In this document: positions 32,272 through 42,765 of the stretch, piece by piece
Layout: each line of letters begins with the position of its first letter
How positions within the stretch are numbered: the first letter of the stretch is position 1
DNA from: Dastarcus helophoroides
Lineage: Eukaryota; Arthropoda; Insecta; Coleoptera; Bothrideridae
Reading direction: 5' to 3'
NCBI GenBank assembly: GCA_028583605.1
Contig: CM053326.1
Span: forward strand, 13,804,587 to 13,868,586
Length of the DNA stretch: 64,000 nt
The notes under the pieces: model-generated
What the model saw: the letters and a program-made list of their open reading frames with translations, nothing else
Told to the model about the DNA's origin: nothing
Databases searched by the model: none
Translations under genes and position numbers: made by a program

Positions 32272-33204
32272 TTATTGTGGGGGCATTCTATACTGAGGAT
32301 TGAACGTGTTTCTAGTTGAAATCGACATAGGAGTTGCTTCAGGTCTACTGTTATTCCTATTGTCATGTTTTCTGCCGAAAACTTGCGAATTTGTAGGCAG
32401 TTTTCTGGGTGATATTTGTCTTGGTTGAATATTTATTGGACCTCTGGGAAATTGATTTTGTTGTTGATTCGAGGCACTATAATTTTGTAAAGTTGTATTA
32501 TGGTACGGAAGTGGGTAGAAGTTTGCTCGTGGCGGACCATGAATAGGTTTACCATTTTGGTTAGAATTGTTTTGGTTAATGGGTTTTTTCAGGGGTGATC
32601 TTGATCTGCTTCTCATGAAGTTTATAAAGGTTATTTGAGATTTTTCATTGTCGTATTTTCGACACTCATATAATGCTTGTTCTAGTGTATTAATCGGTAG
32701 GGAAAGCAAATGATTACAATAAGGTTCTAAAATACCCGATTTAAAGGTGCTTAAGGCTTGTCGCGTGTACATTTTCTCTTTGTGAATTCTAATGTCGTTA
32801 TTAGGATTTCTAATGTTAAGGTGTTCTAATAGGACTTGCAATTTATGTTTAATTTTCTCGAAATATTGTTCATAAGTTTCGTTATGCGTTTGAAAACAAG
32901 TGGCCAGGTCACTTAGTAAGAGACCTTCTGACCGTGGGTCTCCAAATCGTTGGATTAATTCATCTTTTAATTCTGACCAAGTCGTCGCGTTTGTGCGTAT
33001 TAATACGTCTCTCGCTTCACCGATTAGTTTTGATTTAACTTGTTCTAAAATTAATCGGTTAAAGATTGAGTTTTCGGTGGTTTTAAGTAAATCTATAAAT
33101 GTATCTGCTTGTTTGATAAAATAAGCCATATTTTTCGACCCTCCGGAGTATTCCGGGAGCATATCTTTTGCTAAATTAATTTCGAGTTGGCTGACAGGTG
33201 CCAT
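32272..33204 (-). CDS. Gag of the errantivirus (310 aa)
   Basis: An intact frame beginning M-A-P-V-S-Q. The N-terminal 200 residues are the helical capsid region of insect errantivirus Gag (Y-S-G-G-S-K-N, then W-S-E-L-K-D-E-L-I-Q-R-F-G-D). The C-terminal third is rich in Arg, Asn, Gln and Pro and has no CCHC knuckle, as is usual in this lineage. It is the only open full-length gene of the provirus. Confidence 0.85.
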   Translation of the reverse strand: MAPVSQLEINLAKDMLPEYSGGSKNMAYFIKQADTFIDLLKTTENSIFNRLILEQVKSKLIGEARDVLIRTNATTWSELKDELIQRFGDPRSEGLLLSDLATCFQTHNETYEQYFEKIKHKLQVLLEHLNIRNPNNDIRIHKEKMYTRQALSTFKSGILEPYCNHLLSLPINTLEQALYECRKYDNEKSQITFINFMRSRSRSPLKKPINQNNSNQNGKPIHGPPRANFYPLPYHNTTLQNYSASNQQQNQFPRGPINIQPRQISPRKLPTNSQVFGRKHDNRNNSRPEATPMSISTRNTFNPQYRMPPQ

Positions 33205-33570
33205 CCCATCGTTTTTGAAATTATATCAATGTGTTCAGTTAGATTATTTCTTGAGCTGGGTAGCGCAATGGGAGATCTATCTCTCGAGGTGGACATAAGT
33301 AGTCAAAATACCATGTATATCATGCAAAAAGCTTAAAGGAAAGACTTACAGGAGCAGCACTAGGAACATTTCACGTCTTTGGCATCTCTCGTATAGTCGG
33401 AGATGTCTCGCTCGGCGAAGTAGCAGTTGACACAGCAGGTCTTGATTTCGTCGAAGGATCTCGCAGGGTTCGTCGAATATTCAATAAGCTCTTGAAAGAG
33501 GCCGGCGGTGTTGGTTTCGCGAATAACAGTCACTTGGTTTGTCTCGCGAATAACTGCCGTTTGAATATCC

Positions 33571-33583
33571 TGTTCGCAGGGCC
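33571..33583 (-). promoter_or_regulatory. Primer-binding site of the errantivirus
   Basis: Directly after the 5' LTR, the minus strand reads GGCCCTGCGAACA, in the position of a tRNA primer site; the tRNA is not identified. Confidence 0.6.
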
Positions 33584-33896
33584 AATTAAATTTGCACGTA
33601 TTGAAACTTGGTTTTTAAAAAATTATTTATTGAAAACCGCAGGTACTGTAGAATAGCTTGAGCTCTCGAAGTGGTGAGCTCTCTAGTTACTTAACAAAAG
33701 AACTAATAAGAACTGACGATTACATTTGGCCCTAAAAACCTTATAGATTTTTGTAACAATAAATAAAACTAATAGCTAATAAATGTTTCCTAAATTGTGG
33801 GAATCGATGACATCTGTTGTTCTCAGAGAGGGTAATATAGACAACCCTTGGCGTCGCCTTTATCTTCCTTAATTAGACGAACACCTGTATGTAATT
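33584..33896 (-). repeat. 5' LTR of the errantivirus
   Basis: 313 bp, the partner of 25057-25370. It would carry the promoter; an AATAAA-type signal appears on the minus strand in both copies. Confidence 0.92.
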
Positions 33897-33900
33897 ATAT
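33897..33900. repeat. Right 4-bp target duplication of the errantivirus
   Basis: ATAT, matching 25053-25056. Confidence 0.8.
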
Positions 33901-34097
33901 ACACGCTCTCATATTAGTTAAATAAAAATTACTGTAAAAGCGCGTTCATATATTTTTTAAATGAAGGTTCTTTTTGGTTACAGTTCAGTGTTGAAAATAT
34001 AGTATTTTTGCGTACTATATATTTCTTCAACAGAATATAGTACGCGGACACGAAATATAGTACAATACTATATATTATAGTGCGGTTGGCAACCCTA

Positions 34098-34106
34098 ATC
34101 AGAACC
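34098..34106. repeat. Right target duplication of hAT-2
   Basis: ATCAGAACC, matching 19658-19666; Polinton A sequence resumes here. Confidence 0.9.
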
Positions 34107-34299
34107 GATAAAGAAAATCGCCAAACGGAATTTTTGGTTTTGCTTGAATTCATCAACGCGCAAGCATGCTCTTGCATACAAGAGTGTAGGTGTGGGGCTA
34201 AAAATTTGGCCTCTTTCTAAAACATATTGAGTACAGTTTGTTTTCTAATGCCCATTTAACTTTCTCATAAGGTCTGATTTAACAAACTTTTCAAAAGCT

Positions 34300-34740
34300 T
34301 CGTGATTGACTTTATTTAATTCAACAACAATTATCCTTGTCTACGGTAAACTAAGGCTCGCGATTCAAAATAAGGAACGACGAATTTTAAATCGTCATAA
34401 TTAGTCCCAATGGCTAAATAGCGAATTGTGGATGTCCAATTCTTCATGTGGTTATATAGAAGTTCTTAAAATCATGTTCCATTTTTGAATTATTAACATT
34501 AATAGCACTACATAACTTTTTTCATCCATCATCAGGTAATTTCTCTAATCGTTAGGATCTAATCTAAACGTAATCCTTCAAGGAGATTTACCTGAGTATC
34601 TTCAAGCCGTTTTAAAAGCCATTCTTTTACTGATCTTCGAATTTGTTTCTGTTTTATCTAATTTAGATTTTTTTTACTTAAAGCAGCGTACGCCTCTGCT
34701 AATTGAAGACAATCGTCGTCACTACTCATTGCGCACTTTC
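34300..34740 (-). pseudogene. PIF/Harbinger transposase fragment
   Basis: Reading the minus strand from an ATG near 34728 gives M-S-S-D-D-D, then R-R-S-V-K-E-W-L-L-K-R, Y-R-N-Y-L and M-D-E-K-S-Y-V-V-L-L, a pattern typical of the N-terminus of insect PIF/Harbinger nucleases. Stops and frameshifts are frequent and the catalytic part is not visible. Confidence is moderate because the segment is short. Confidence 0.5.
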
Positions 34741-35600
34741 ACACTAACTTGTTCGTAAGCTTGTGTGCAGGTCTATGGACAAAACTTTATTGTCACACAT
34801 AAACGTCGCACATGTACGACAAGCAAGTGTGACGAACATGTATGCCAGTCTGTGGGCAGCTTGAGAAAATCTTATCGAAGCGACAAGAAGTCGACATCTC
34901 CGAGTGTCGTCTGACGGAAGTGGGCCGGGCAGTGACATCTGGCCAGGCTTAACGGCGGCTGTATCAGTCTCCCCGGCCTGGGAGAAGACACTCGGTGGTA
35001 ACGCTAAAGCGACGTGGCTTCTTAGTGCTATATTTGGTCTTAAATTTATTAAACAAACAAAAAACAACAATTACCAACTCTTAACTAACCCATTAACTAC
35101 GGAGAAGAAAAAAAATATTCTAAATAGTGTCCTGAGTGTCTGAGGGAGGAACTTTTCTGTTCCCTCCGACCAAGGAATCTTCATGCGGAAGAATAACGTG
35201 GTCAGATTCATGCTCATTGAGATGTCGAAGAGTATCTGAGCGGAAACAAAAGGAGTATACTGGAATAGCGGACTAATTGGTGAGCATCCTCGTGCTGAAA
35301 ATGCTAGTACGGGCTACTGCTGCAGGGAAAAATCTCATGGGAGTGGACCTAGGGCGTCCTTGATGACTAATGACCCTTAGTCTAACGAAGAGTAGAACCT
35401 AAGCACTTGTAGACGGGGATCTGGTGTTGCAAATATACAGAACACACAAACTAAAACTAAACAGAGCGACAAAAAAAAATGAGAAAAAAACCAAAGATTA
35501 ACATACACAGGACTTTAACCTAACGTATCCTAATTTTTAGCGTCCATTGCGCCCAAAAAAAAGAACACCTAAATCAAACACGCACTCCCGTCACTCACGT
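34741..35600. other. Unassigned interval, partly GC-richer
   Basis: I see no credible gene. The 34880-35000 and 35140-35440 parts are richer in G+C than the surroundings and look like untranslated sequence of some retroelement, but no LTR pair, tail or domain supports a call. Open frames here lack recognisable motifs. Confidence 0.4.
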
Positions 35601-35639
35601 CATTGTGTCTCCGCGAGCACGTCACCATTTCCGGCGAAT

Positions 35640-36512
35640 AGTCTTACAGTGGGACCGGTCAGTCGTTTTCCTCCTCCACCCTGGTTCGGAGGTGCGGGTC
35701 GCAGGCGGTCGACATGGATCTTAAAACACCCAGTAACAGGTTTCACCTTCTGATCGAATAATGGCATGTGGACCTTGCCAGCGATTCCTTAAGGGGCGTT
35801 TAGTTTCATTGCGGACTAGGACGGAATCTCCTGGAGAATATTGGGGAAAGGGAGTTTGAGCGCTTGATCATCGTTTCTGGTGGTACGCTGATTGATTTCG
35901 GCGCGCTATTTCCCGCTTGGCAGCAGGATCCATGGTAGGTGCCGCGATCGTGTTCCAATCACCTGGCCCTTAAAGATTTCGACCCATCAATATCTCACTG
36001 GGGATCTTGCCATTGGCCGCGTTTCGACGTCGTCGGAGACTATAGAGGGTCGAGGGCAGATGAACGCCCCAGGAGGTATCATCTCACCCAGCTAGTCGCA
36101 TCTGTATCCCCTTCTTAATTTCCCGATTACGAAGTTCAGCGGAATTTGCTCGTAGATGATAAGTAGCTGAAGTCCTATGGCCAACCTTCCGCTGTTCGCA
36201 TCTTCTAGCCCAGTGACGGCTGAGAAATTGTGGACCATTGTCTGTAATGATGGTCCGAGGAGAGCCATATCGATGAAAGACTTGCTTCTCCAGGAACTTG
36301 CAAATACAACTAGCCTCGGAACCTGATACAGGAAACGCCTCCACCCATCTGGAGAAAAGATCGGTGGCAACAAAGACAAATTTGTTGCCAGCTGCGGTGA
36401 TTGGATAAGGATCACGGCTGGGAAGGTTGTCATGGTTTCTGGGCTGTCGATGCATATGGGGGCCTTCTTTTGTATTTGGCCCATATGAGGCAGCTGCGAA
36501 TGTAGTTGGCAA
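35640..36512 (-). pseudogene. Integrase of Gypsy element 3
   Basis: The 142-residue frame at 36084-36512 has the catalytic core: V-A-T-D-L-F-S-R-W-V (first Asp), I-I-T-D-N-G-P-Q-F (second Asp), N-R-E-I-K-K (Glu). The C-terminal region to about 35640 is readable with shifts (Y-S-P-G-D-S-V-L-V, W-Q-G-P-H). DDE residues are intact, but frames are broken. Confidence 0.82.
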
Positions 36513-36633
36513 CGTCCAGACCTGCAGTGGGCCACTAAAACTGGCGCAAAATGTAGTCTGTGGTTTCGTCCCGTCCTGGATGCCCCGCTAGGTTTGTGTC
36601 GTGATGTTCGTAAATGACTCTAGCCACAGCCGC

Positions 36634-37510
36634 CTACGGGACAACCAGACTCATTCCATCGCGCTTATAAAGGTGACCATCTTGCTCCAGGTGGTGCTGC
36701 CGGAAGCAGTGCTCCCCTTCGTCAGTTTCAGCCCCTAACGGGTCCTGGAGTCGAGTCAACGAAGCCTGCACCGACTCGTCCTCTTCCTGAGCTCGCTTCA
36801 CCTCTTCCGTTAGTGTGTCTGCTTCTATCTGCTCACACAGCGGTTCCGCGATAGGTTTCTTGAGATCAGAATCTGGCTGCAAAAGTTCCTCCATGTCCGT
36901 TATTTTGCCCGGGGCAAATACCGAGAAAGGATTTCGTGACAGCTCATCTGGAAGCTCGTTCATCTTGCCAGGACAGTGCTCCACGGTAAAGTTGGAGCAT
37001 CAGTGCCCAGCGAGTGATCTTGGCTCGGTCGTCCTTCATCTGGTTCAGCCACTGGAGAGCCCTGTTGTCGGTTCAAAGAATAAACTTTTGACTCTCCAGA
37101 TAAAGCCGATATTTCTTCACCGCCCAGACAATGGCCAAGCACTCCTGCTTGTTGATGTGGCATCGCAGCTCGGCCGGCGTAAACTTGGCACTGGCATAAG
37201 AAATGATTCTCCTACCTTCGTCCTCGGCTGGCTGGTAAAGGACTGCTGACATACCTATACCACTGGCATCGGTCTGGAGTACAAAAGGCAATCCTGGTTC
37301 TGGGCGATGGAGCTGACGTGGCTCTTTTACAACCTGTTTGATTGCATCGAATGCCATCCCAAATTCCCTGGACCAGCGATAGGGTTTCTTGGTGCTCAAT
37401 ATGTTGGTGAGCGGAGCAGCCAACTGCGCATAGTTGGTTATATATTCGCGCAGCCAACCACAGAGTCCTAAGAACCGTCTAATTTGGGTCCTTGTCCTGG
37501 GCGTCTCCAT
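36634..37510 (-). pseudogene. RNase H and linker of Gypsy element 3
   Basis: The frame at 37073-37510 begins in the RT connection (R-R-F-L-G-L-C-G-W) and contains RNase H motifs (L-P-F-V-L-Q-T-D-A-S-G-I-G; Q-E-C-L-A-I-V-W-A-V). The frame at 36634-36984 is the acidic linker before the integrase, starting E-H-C-P-G-K-M-N-E-L-P-D-E-L-S-R. Confidence 0.82.
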
Positions 37511-38300
37511 TGATTCGATGGACGCGAGGTGACACTCTAATGGTTTATTACTCTACGGCCCGACTTGGTGTCCTAAATATCGGATCTGGGTACTTTCTAG
37601 TTGACACTTCTCTTGGGCACATGTCAATCCATGGGCTCGCAGCCGCTCAAAAACTACCTGGAGATGGCTCAGGTGGTCCTCGTTGGTATTCGAGTAGACC
37701 ACAATGTCGTCCAGGTAGACCAGAGTAAAGTCATTTAGAAGTCCTGGCAGACTTTCCTGGGACATAAAACGCTGAAACGTCCCAGGAGCATTCTTCAGAC
37801 CAAAGGGGAGCACCCGAAACTTGTATGTGGCGCAATTTGAGGTAGTAAAGGCTGTAAACCTTCTTGACTCCGGGCTCAATGGAATCTGCCAATAACCTGC
37901 CTTGAGATCGAAAGAGGTGAAGACCGTCGCGTTTCCCAAATCCTTTAAGAGTTTGCGGGTTCAGAGGCAGCGAGGTGGCTCCATCGGCTGTCTGGGAATT
38001 GAGTTGCCGGTAGTCCACACAAAATCTCCAAGTACCGTACTTCTTAGGTATCATTACGATCGGGGAGACGTACTCAGAGTTGCTGGGCTCAATGACCTTG
38101 GCCGCCATAATTTCCTCAATCTGCTGGTACATCTTCTTCCGTCTGGTTTCAGAATAGGAGCACGGCCGCAGCTGGAAGGGACTCGGGTCTTTTAGCCTGA
38201 TGTGATGCGCTATAGATGTTGTGGTGCTATGACCTTCTGGTTCTGCAAAAATATCTTTGAACTCGTGCAGCCGTTTACGAATAGGCGCTTGTAACCTCTC
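37511..38300 (-). pseudogene. Reverse transcriptase of Gypsy element 3
   Basis: Frames 37731-38456 and 37553-37939 overlap around a frameshift. Motifs: [42 protein letters not shown], and L-V-Y-L-D-D-I-V-V-Y with the Y-L-D-D active site. Confidence 0.87.
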
Positions 38301-38720
38301 GGGAAAGCTATTTTCAATAGTAGGGGCTGATACATCTGGCTGGCGGTAATTAGGTCCCAGCAGGTATTCCGTAAATCTGCGATTCGCTCCGAAATGGAGG
38401 CAGCCTCGCTTGGCATCTAAGTAGGCGTTTTTATTCCTGAGCCACGGATACCCCAAGATAATCTCCTTATTGAGGCCCTCAACGACCAGGAAGTCAGTCG
38501 TCTCTTCATGGTCCCCAATGCGAATCTGTAGAGTCTGTTTGGCAGTGATGATGGTCGTAGCTCCATCGGCAGCGAGTTTTAAACGGGATTCGTACGGTCG
38601 ACAGCACTGAAGAATGAGTCCTGCCCGGACGAAGTTACTATTGGCACCGGTATCGATAAGTGCCAGATAACCTTTTCCTTCAATGCTAAGCTGGATCCAG
38701 GGTAGCAGTCGCGGTGACCC
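38300..38720 (-). pseudogene. Protease of Gypsy element 3
   Basis: The minus strand reads L-I-D-T-G-A-N-S-N-F-V near 38640 and I-I-L-G-Y-P-W-L about 85 residues later, the two hallmarks of a retropepsin. The domain joins the RT frame at 38456. Confidence 0.75.
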
Positions 38721-38769
38721 CGACGCCTGCTGAAGTGAGCTTATTGCTCGGTCAGGGCATTGCGGCTGT

Positions 38770-39625
38770 TTAAGGGCCCTTCGAGGCTGCCGCGAGCTTC
38801 GGACCTTCTTGCGTTTCCCTGTAACGGCTGGGACGGGCGGTTGGACTCACGCTCCCTCCAATTTTCCCTGGGGCGCTCTGGGCAATCACGGTACCAGTGC
38901 TGACCAGGACAGTACCGGCATTTTGAGACAGAAGTACGGCTGCGGGAAATGGCTTCGGATCAGTCCTCTTCTGTTTGGCCGAAGTTTGGGTCTGACGCAC
39001 CCTTTCTGTCTTATAGTTAGCTTATGGGGAGCGATCCTTGCTGCCAATCGTTGCTTTCGGCGAAGGAAATCCTCCACGGGTTCGTTGAGTTCTTAAGGGT
39101 TTCCAAATAATTCGGAAAATATCTGATGGAGTACCTCGTTAGATGCGTATTCCCTCTGAACCTTTGCATCAAACGTTCGGAAACTAACGAATAGGCGACT
39201 GTTTTTTTTTTGGCCCATTCTTCAGCCTTGCCCCTCATTTGGTGAATCGCTAGATATACTTTGTCATCTTGTATCTGGCTACGGGCAAAATGCTCTTCCA
39301 GCAATCCTACAAATTTAGTAGGGTCCTCGTGTGTATGACCCTCGAATATGGGTAACCTCGGAGCTTGATAAGGAACGCGTAACTCCCTTATCGCTCTGGC
39401 TAGATCAAGAAGCACCTGGTTGGTTTGGTGCTGCTGAGTTCTCGCCTCTGAAAGCAGAGAGTGTACCTCTTCTGACGAGGCTTCGCTGCGGCTCATATTG
39501 CTGGAATTTGCCGCTAGTGTAGGAGACGTTGGGCGCCTTTGTTGGTTATCGGATTCTCCCACTCCGCGTGGAAGGCATCTTAGGGTCTTGATAGGTCCTT
39601 CTCGTTTCAACGATCTAGGCCCCAC
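38770..39625 (-). pseudogene. Gag of Gypsy element 3 with CCHC knuckle
   Basis: The 202-residue frame at 39017-39625 gives the helical Gag (F-E-G-H-T-H-E-D-P-T-K-F; M-R-G-K-A-E-E-W-A). A frameshift leads to the nucleocapsid at about 38850-38925 with C-R-Y-C-P-G-Q-H-W-Y-R-D-C, a complete CCHC knuckle. Confidence 0.78.
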
Positions 39626-39640
39626 GTTGGGACCGCCAAC
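39622..39640 (-). promoter_or_regulatory. Primer-binding site of Gypsy element 3
   Basis: GTTGGCGGTCCCAACGTGGG on the minus strand immediately follows the LTR end, in the position and with the TGG start of a tRNA primer site. Confidence 0.6.
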
Positions 39641-40035
39641 TGATACGCTCGAGATTCTTTAGTTGGAAAATTAAAAAAATGTTTATTGTTATAGTTGCCA
39701 TTTCTATAAACATTCCGGCAGCTTGGGATGCAGCATAGTTTTTTCCTGAAGTAGGGGATGTCATTCCGATTGATACTTCACTTCCACAAGTAAATAAAAA
39801 TTTCTACTTATCAGTAATCCTCGCAGAGATCACTCACCTTACTTTCAACACTATTTAAAATTTTGCTAGAAGATAGCTGATGTTCTCGTCTTCTATTCCA
39901 TCAAAATCCAAAGACAGTTAAATTTGTTTACGTTCTTAGGCACCACCGCACACAAATTTAGGAACTATATAAATATATTTAATTGACATATATAAATGAG
40001 CGATAGTTCCGGTTACTGCCTGGGATGGTGCTACA
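39641..40035 (-). repeat. 5' LTR of Gypsy element 3
   Basis: Minus strand starts TGTAGCACCATCCCAGG and ends GCGTATCA (TG...CA), with a TTTATATAG promoter-like motif and AATAAACA near the end. No second copy is in the window, so the boundaries are inferred. Confidence 0.65.
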
Positions 40036-40590
40036 AACAGTATATTTGAATTTCGTGCCAAAGCAGAACCCCCGTGCTAATTTTAAAATAATTTTTGAAT
40101 TATGATATCAATGACATATCGGGACATTATTTTTGGGTTGGTAACCTAATATTTTGGGGTGGGCACGCCCTCCCCCCCTACATACGCCCATGACAATTAG
40201 AAACATTCGTTGATTTGTTACAGCAAAGTTGAAAAGGGAAATTACAAATTTACCAAATAACAATTAAAAACTAAATTTTTTTCAATACAACAGGCTTACG
40301 TTTTTGTAATCTTAACAAAATAATTCCTGGAAATTAAGATGATTGTATACATTAGGATTATTTAAGGATTATCTCAATAAAGTATTAGAAAGATTTAATT
40401 TATACTAAATGAAGTTTAACTTACATGAAATTATAAATCAAATCTTCTACCTATTTCAGCAAATTTGTTGATCACTTCTTTAACTGTGACATCAATTTCT
40501 CTATGAATGCTTAGCAGTTTGATGGAACGGACTGGTCCTTGGTTATCTTCAAAAATTGAAATACAGAACTTGTCCCCTGAAACCAAGAAA
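40036..40590. other. Unassigned AT-rich interval
   Basis: No gene, repeat or terminal structure recognised between the LTR of Gypsy element 3 and the 3' region of the Penelope-like element. Confidence 0.4.
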
Positions 40591-40604
40591 GATTAAAAAA
40601 CACA

Positions 40605-40665
40605 ACAAAGGTTGCTCTAAAGCGTTTCGACAGCCAAGCTGTCATCTTCAGAGAGAAACTAACAT
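40605..40665 (-). ncRNA. Hammerhead-like motif in the Penelope 3' region
   Basis: On the minus strand: GTTTCTCT, then CTGAAGA (fits C-U-G-A-N-G-A), GACAGC-TTG-GCTGTC (stem II), GAAAC, and AGAGCAAC pairing back to GTTTCTCT with one mismatch. Stem III is degenerate (GCTTT instead of a paired GTC), so activity is uncertain. Penelope-like elements are known to carry hammerheads in their terminal repeats. Confidence 0.6.
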
Positions 40666-40775
40666 CTAATCTTAAAATTAACCCTTATATACTAAGAATA
40701 TTCACTTCGTACGTGATCGGCCGCACCCGAACGCGCATGCGCATCCAGTCATACACGTCGTTGTATCACAATTCC

Positions 40776-41456
40776 TTATCTATCGACCTTAACTATTTTT
40801 AACAGAGATGAATGGCCTAAAGGTCCAGCGCAACCATTCATAAGGTTGTTTCCAGCCTTATGGATGGCTAAGCTCTCACATGCATTTAACATATAATTCT
40901 TATTAACTACTCTTAACAATTTAATATTATTATCTATCCTATGATCTAATTCAAAAGCATGTCGAGCCACACTTGACTTCTCAGTTCTTCCGTACCTCAA
41001 ATGAGCCAAATGTTCTTTGAGTCGGATTTTAAGAGATCGTCTAGTTTGTCCAACATACTTTTGAGGACAATCCCTACATGAAATTTGGTAAATACCAGAC
41101 TTATCTGTTTGCTCTACTTTATCCTTTAAACTACCTAAAAGCGAATTTAATTTTCCATTAGAAGTATAAATAACCCGAAAACCCTGATTTCGTAAAATTC
41201 CACCCAAACCCTGCGTGAGCGAGGGTTCAAATGGAAGTGAGACGAATTTAAAGTTTTTGTTTTCATCAGCTCGGAAAGTTGTAGTGTTCACCAATTCACA
41301 TTTAAATTTTTTCTTATTAATAATTTTATAAATAATATTTGGATCGAATCCATTAACTTCAGCTATATGTTTTATTGTCTTTAACTCCTTTCTGAATCTT
41401 TCCCTACTAAGAGGAAGACTCAGAAGGCGATGGGCAAGGAAGTTGAAGCTTGCCAT
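40776..41456 (-). CDS. Penelope-like RT C-terminus and GIY-YIG endonuclease (226 aa)
   Basis: An open frame whose C-terminal 100 residues form a GIY-YIG nuclease: S-G-I-Y-Q-I-S-C (GIY part), K-Y-V-G-Q-T (YIG part), R-R-S-L-K-I-R-L-K-E-H (catalytic Arg region), H-A-F-E-L-D-H-R and a Glu in N-A-C-E-S-L-A-I. The upstream 130 residues match the RT thumb/linker region and continue past the start to 41665. The enzyme nicks target DNA to prime reverse transcription. The frame is intact here but the element is truncated. Confidence 0.87.
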   Translation of the reverse strand: MASFNFLAHRLLSLPLSRERFRKELKTIKHIAEVNGFDPNIIYKIINKKKFKCELVNTTTFRADENKNFKFVSLPFEPSLTQGLGGILRNQGFRVIYTSNGKLNSLLGSLKDKVEQTDKSGIYQISCRDCPQKYVGQTRRSLKIRLKEHLAHLRYGRTEKSSVARHAFELDHRIDNNIKLLRVVNKNYMLNACESLAIHKAGNNLMNGCAGPLGHSSLLKIVKVDR

Positions 41457-41665
41457 TTTGTGCTGTATGCAATGGTTAGAATCGGAAGTTATATAGCGGA
41501 AGGTACTGGAATCTTTCCTATATACATCAAATTCTAATCTATTTTTATTCCTAATAACTAAAATGTCTAAAAATGGTAAAGCGGCTTCTTTCTCTAATTC
41601 TACAGTGAATTTAACTGTTGGAAAACGTGAATTTAAAACATCAATGCGTAAATATACAGCAGATA

Positions 41666-42760
41666 TTATTGTAATAGATGATTAAATATTATACATGTTG
41701 GTAACGCTTTTTTTTAAATTGTATTTTGTCTGATCCGAACTTCTAAGTGTAAGTACAAATGCAAGTGCAAGTGCAAGTACAAGTGCGAGTACAAGGACTA
41801 ACAATCTTAACGTTTGAAAGAACTGAGAATAAGCGTGCAAAATCTATAATAATATCAAAAATAAATAAATAAATATATAAATAAAACAAATAATAACACA
41901 GAAACAGAATGAATCTGTAAAGACCTAAAAATTGATGTGCTAAACTTCTTTGAGGGGTTTATATTTCTATTATTATTTTTATTTCTTTTGTTTTTAGTAC
42001 TAAATCGCAAAAAAAAAGAATAATGCCTCATTCTGGCATGTCATAGTCCCTTACGTTAGATTAAAATTCAGAAATTAAAAAATATTTTAATAGTGTTTCA
42101 TCCTTAATAAATATAACTGCTTTAAATTACTTACTTGCATATATCGTCTGACTCACTTTACTGCTCAGATAGGTAAAATTATTGAGCTCAGTTGCTTTCA
42201 AATACCACGATTTCAACTACTTTTCGTAGGATAGCACTTGGGTCTGGGAAAATTTCATGAACCGTGGAAAAATTCTACAATCTTGTCTGAACTCATCCTC
42301 TTTGATCTTTTGCCGACATAGGATGCCACTGATCAGGTGTTTTAGCAATAAGTTCAGTCAAAGTATCATTCTTTAGGGCAGCCTTTTTATGAACTTGATC
42401 CTAACTTGCTAATTATTATGCATTATCCAAGGTAAACTACTAAATTTAACATATTAAATGTAGTTTTATTTTAGCTCCGCTATTTATTGAAAATATCAAA
42501 AGTAACGGCAAGGTGATAAGGTCTTTGTTAGATGATTGGGGTTTGCGATTGAGCACAATTCGTGGATGAAGAAAAATCCAACTTATGCAGTCTAAATATT
42601 TGACCGTAAATAAAACATAAGAATCGATATGCTTTAAAAGCTATAATTGTTTTATTCTTATTTGCGATTGTTTTGATTTCAATGTTATGTAATCAAATAC
42701 AGAAAAAAGGCTGCTTTCAAAAAAAAAAAAATAGTCCTAATAGAAAGCTATCCAAGTGAA
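41666..42760. other. Unassigned AT-rich interval with a hexamer minisatellite
   Basis: No gene recognised. It holds the short tandem repeat at 41743-41803 and otherwise low-complexity AT-rich sequence. Confidence 0.4.
41743..41803. repeat. Degenerate hexamer repeat
   Basis: About ten copies of a six-base unit close to AAGTGC / AAGTAC in tandem. Confidence 0.85.
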
Positions 42761-42765
42761 CATGT

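Larger units (their letters stand above)
25057..33896 (-). mobile_element. Errantivirus-type Ty3/Gypsy element with env (8840 bp)
   Basis: Paired LTRs, a primer-binding site next to the right LTR, a purine tract (CCTAAGGGAGATGG on the minus strand) next to the left LTR, and a 4-bp ATAT duplication define a complete provirus. On the minus strand the order is gag, protease, RT, RNase H, integrase, env. Many frameshifts make it inactive. The env is split by two later insertions at 25938-27556. It is inserted upstream of the hAT-2 transposase. Confidence 0.93.
19667..34097 (-). mobile_element. hAT DNA transposon 2, swollen to 14.4 kb by nested insertions
   Basis: The left end reads TAGGGTTGCCAAC and the right end is its inverse; target duplications flank both. 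Removing the ribozyme array (3.0 kb) and the errantivirus (8.8 kb) leaves about 2.6 kb, a normal hAT size. Subterminal ATATAGTATTTT motifs occur at both ends. The minus-strand transposase is described separately. It sits inside a Polinton A gene. Confidence 0.9.
35600..40035 (-). mobile_element. Ty3/Gypsy LTR retrotransposon 3 (3' truncated)
   Basis: The 5' LTR, gag with a CCHC knuckle, protease, RT, RNase H and integrase follow one another on the minus strand. No 3' LTR is visible left of 35600. Codon composition is more GC-rich than in the other Gypsy elements of the window, suggesting a different lineage. All genes carry frameshifts. Confidence 0.85.
40600..41665 (-). mobile_element. Penelope-like retroelement, 5' truncated
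   Basis: The minus strand holds the end of RT, a GIY-YIG endonuclease and a 3' region with a hammerhead-like fold. RT similarity begins about 41665 (L-P-F-L-D-I-L-V-I-R-N-K), so most of RT is missing, as expected for target-primed retroelements truncated at the 5' end. Confidence 0.85.

Noticed and set aside
34744..35070. 108-aa open frame as a gene, and its plus-strand partner
   Set aside because: No motif, compositionally biased, and no homologous pattern to neighbouring elements; it looks like chance in GC-richer DNA.
34880..35145. 3' LTR of Gypsy element 3
   Set aside because: I compared it with the 5' LTR at 39641-40035 and saw no shared start, end or internal motif.
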